Below are positions 4,846-5,073 of a DNA stretch of 5,073 bases, piece by piece. The stretch is from the NCBI GenBank assembly GCA_007127275.1, contig SKZP01000141.1, positions 1 through 5,073 of the forward strand, written 5' to 3'. Numbering within the stretch: the stretch's first letter is position 1; each line of letters starts with the position of its first letter. A program made the translations under genes and the position numbers. Below the pieces are notes generated by a model. That model saw only the letters and a program-made list of their open reading frames with translations, was not told the origin of the DNA and made no database searches. Source of the DNA: Planctomycetota bacterium (GTDB lineage Bacteria > Planctomycetota > UBA8742 > SKZP01).

Positions 4846-4874
4846 ACGGGCGAGGCCGCAGCCCCGCCCGTTTT
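4846..4874. repeat. GC hairpin with a plus-strand T-run, possibly a diverged family A unit
   Basis: ACGGGCG (4846-4852) pairs with CGCCCGT (4865-4871), with inner GGC/GCC pairs, and TTTT follows at 4871-4874. It has an intrinsic-terminator shape on the plus strand, but no plus-strand gene lies upstream. The sequence is similar in part to the inverted family A units and sits 12 nt from copy 5, so it may be its diverged partner. Confidence 0.4.
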
Positions 4875-4883
4875 GCGTCTTCG

Positions 4884-4910
4884 CCTCACGGGCCGCAACC
4901 CGTGGGTTTG
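4884..4910 (-). repeat. Palindromic repeat family A, copy 5 (inverted)
   Basis: This 27-nt unit aligns with the reverse complement of copy 1 with about four mismatches. It has a perfect 6-bp stem (CACGGG at 4887-4892, CCCGTG at 4899-4904) and a CCGCAA loop. It lies between the RG-tail gene and the DUF5996 gene, again in a 3'/5' intergenic position. Confidence 0.65.
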
Positions 4911-4935
4911 TGTGGTTGGAACGCGTTGCGTGGCG

Positions 4936-5073
4936 TTAGTCGTCGCCGCCGCCGCCGGACTCGCCGCTTACGGCACCGCTGCGCCCCCGACGCCGCCGGC
5001 GCGGCCGGGAGCCTCGGTCGTCGCCGTCGCGTTCACGGTCGCGGCCACCTTCGCGCTCACGGCCACCGCCACC
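4936..5073 (-). CDS. Arg/Gly-rich C-terminal tail of a protein that continues beyond the window
   Basis: Reading the minus strand from the window edge gives an uninterrupted 45-residue frame ending at TAA (4936-4938). The composition is extreme: GGGGREREGG, RDRERDGDD, PRRRRRGRSG, and a final SGGGGDD. Mixed RE/RD and RG tails of this kind occur at the ends of bacterial RNA-binding proteins such as DEAD-box helicases, RRM proteins and RNase E/G-type proteins, where they are disordered and bind RNA. Which one this is cannot be told because the folded domain lies outside the window. In-frame coding is supported by the absence of stops and the coherent tail ending just before a palindrome-rich gap. 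The same strand and a 146-bp spacing place it upstream of the DUF5996 gene, but a common transcript is uncertain. Confidence 0.6.
   Translation of the reverse strand, partial: GGGGREREGGRDRERDGDDRGSRPRRRRRGRSGAVSGESGGGGDD

Noticed and set aside
1..5073. tRNA or rRNA genes
   Set aside because: I found no cloverleaf with a TTCGANNC-type T arm and CCA-like end, and no rRNA-like conserved segment; the TTCGA words present lie in coding sequence or repeats.

Overview
This GC-rich window of about 5 kb looks like a chromosomal housekeeping or accessory stretch from a free-living bacterium. A Planctomycetota/PVC-type or similar environmental lineage is my best guess. The guess rests on the membrane PIN-TRAM protein, the small lipoprotein, the many intergenic palindromes and the GGHGGPPY-type interspersed repeats. 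The taxonomy is inference only; no rRNA or other marker gene is present.

Layout, left to right. (1) Positions 1-555, plus strand: the 3' two-thirds of a classical short-chain dehydrogenase/reductase resembling the DHRS11 group. (2) 556-1045: a gene-free 490-bp gap with several hairpins, an inverted pair of palindromic repeats, a good extended -10 sigma70-type promoter (920-948) and a hairpin-rich leader. (3) 1046-2254, plus: a four-helix membrane protein with PIN and TRAM domains (YacL family). (4) 2255-2449: a second inverted pair of the same palindromic repeat. (5) 2450-2761, minus: a 103-residue lipoprotein with a textbook lipobox. (6) 2762-3037: a divergent intergenic region with candidate promoter elements. 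(7) 3038-3397, plus: a 119-residue protein whose pattern suggests a ubiquitin-like beta-grasp fold. (8) 3398-3832: a 435-bp convergent gap packed with inverted repeats, including a 158-bp element with 40-bp imperfect inverted arms and a long hairpin followed by a T-run. (9) 3833-4789, minus: a complete DUF5996 protein. (10) 4790-4935: two more palindromes. (11) 4936-5073, minus: the Arg/Gly-rich C-terminal tail of a protein that continues beyond the window.

The genes do not form an operon. Neighbours mostly alternate in strand and are separated by palindrome-rich spacers, so each probably has its own promoter, and I see no shared pathway. No complete new multi-gene system is visible. The best leads are the dispersed palindromic repeat family, which occurs as inverted pairs in several gaps and resembles REP/BIME elements, the 158-bp inverted-repeat element, and the small candidate beta-grasp protein.
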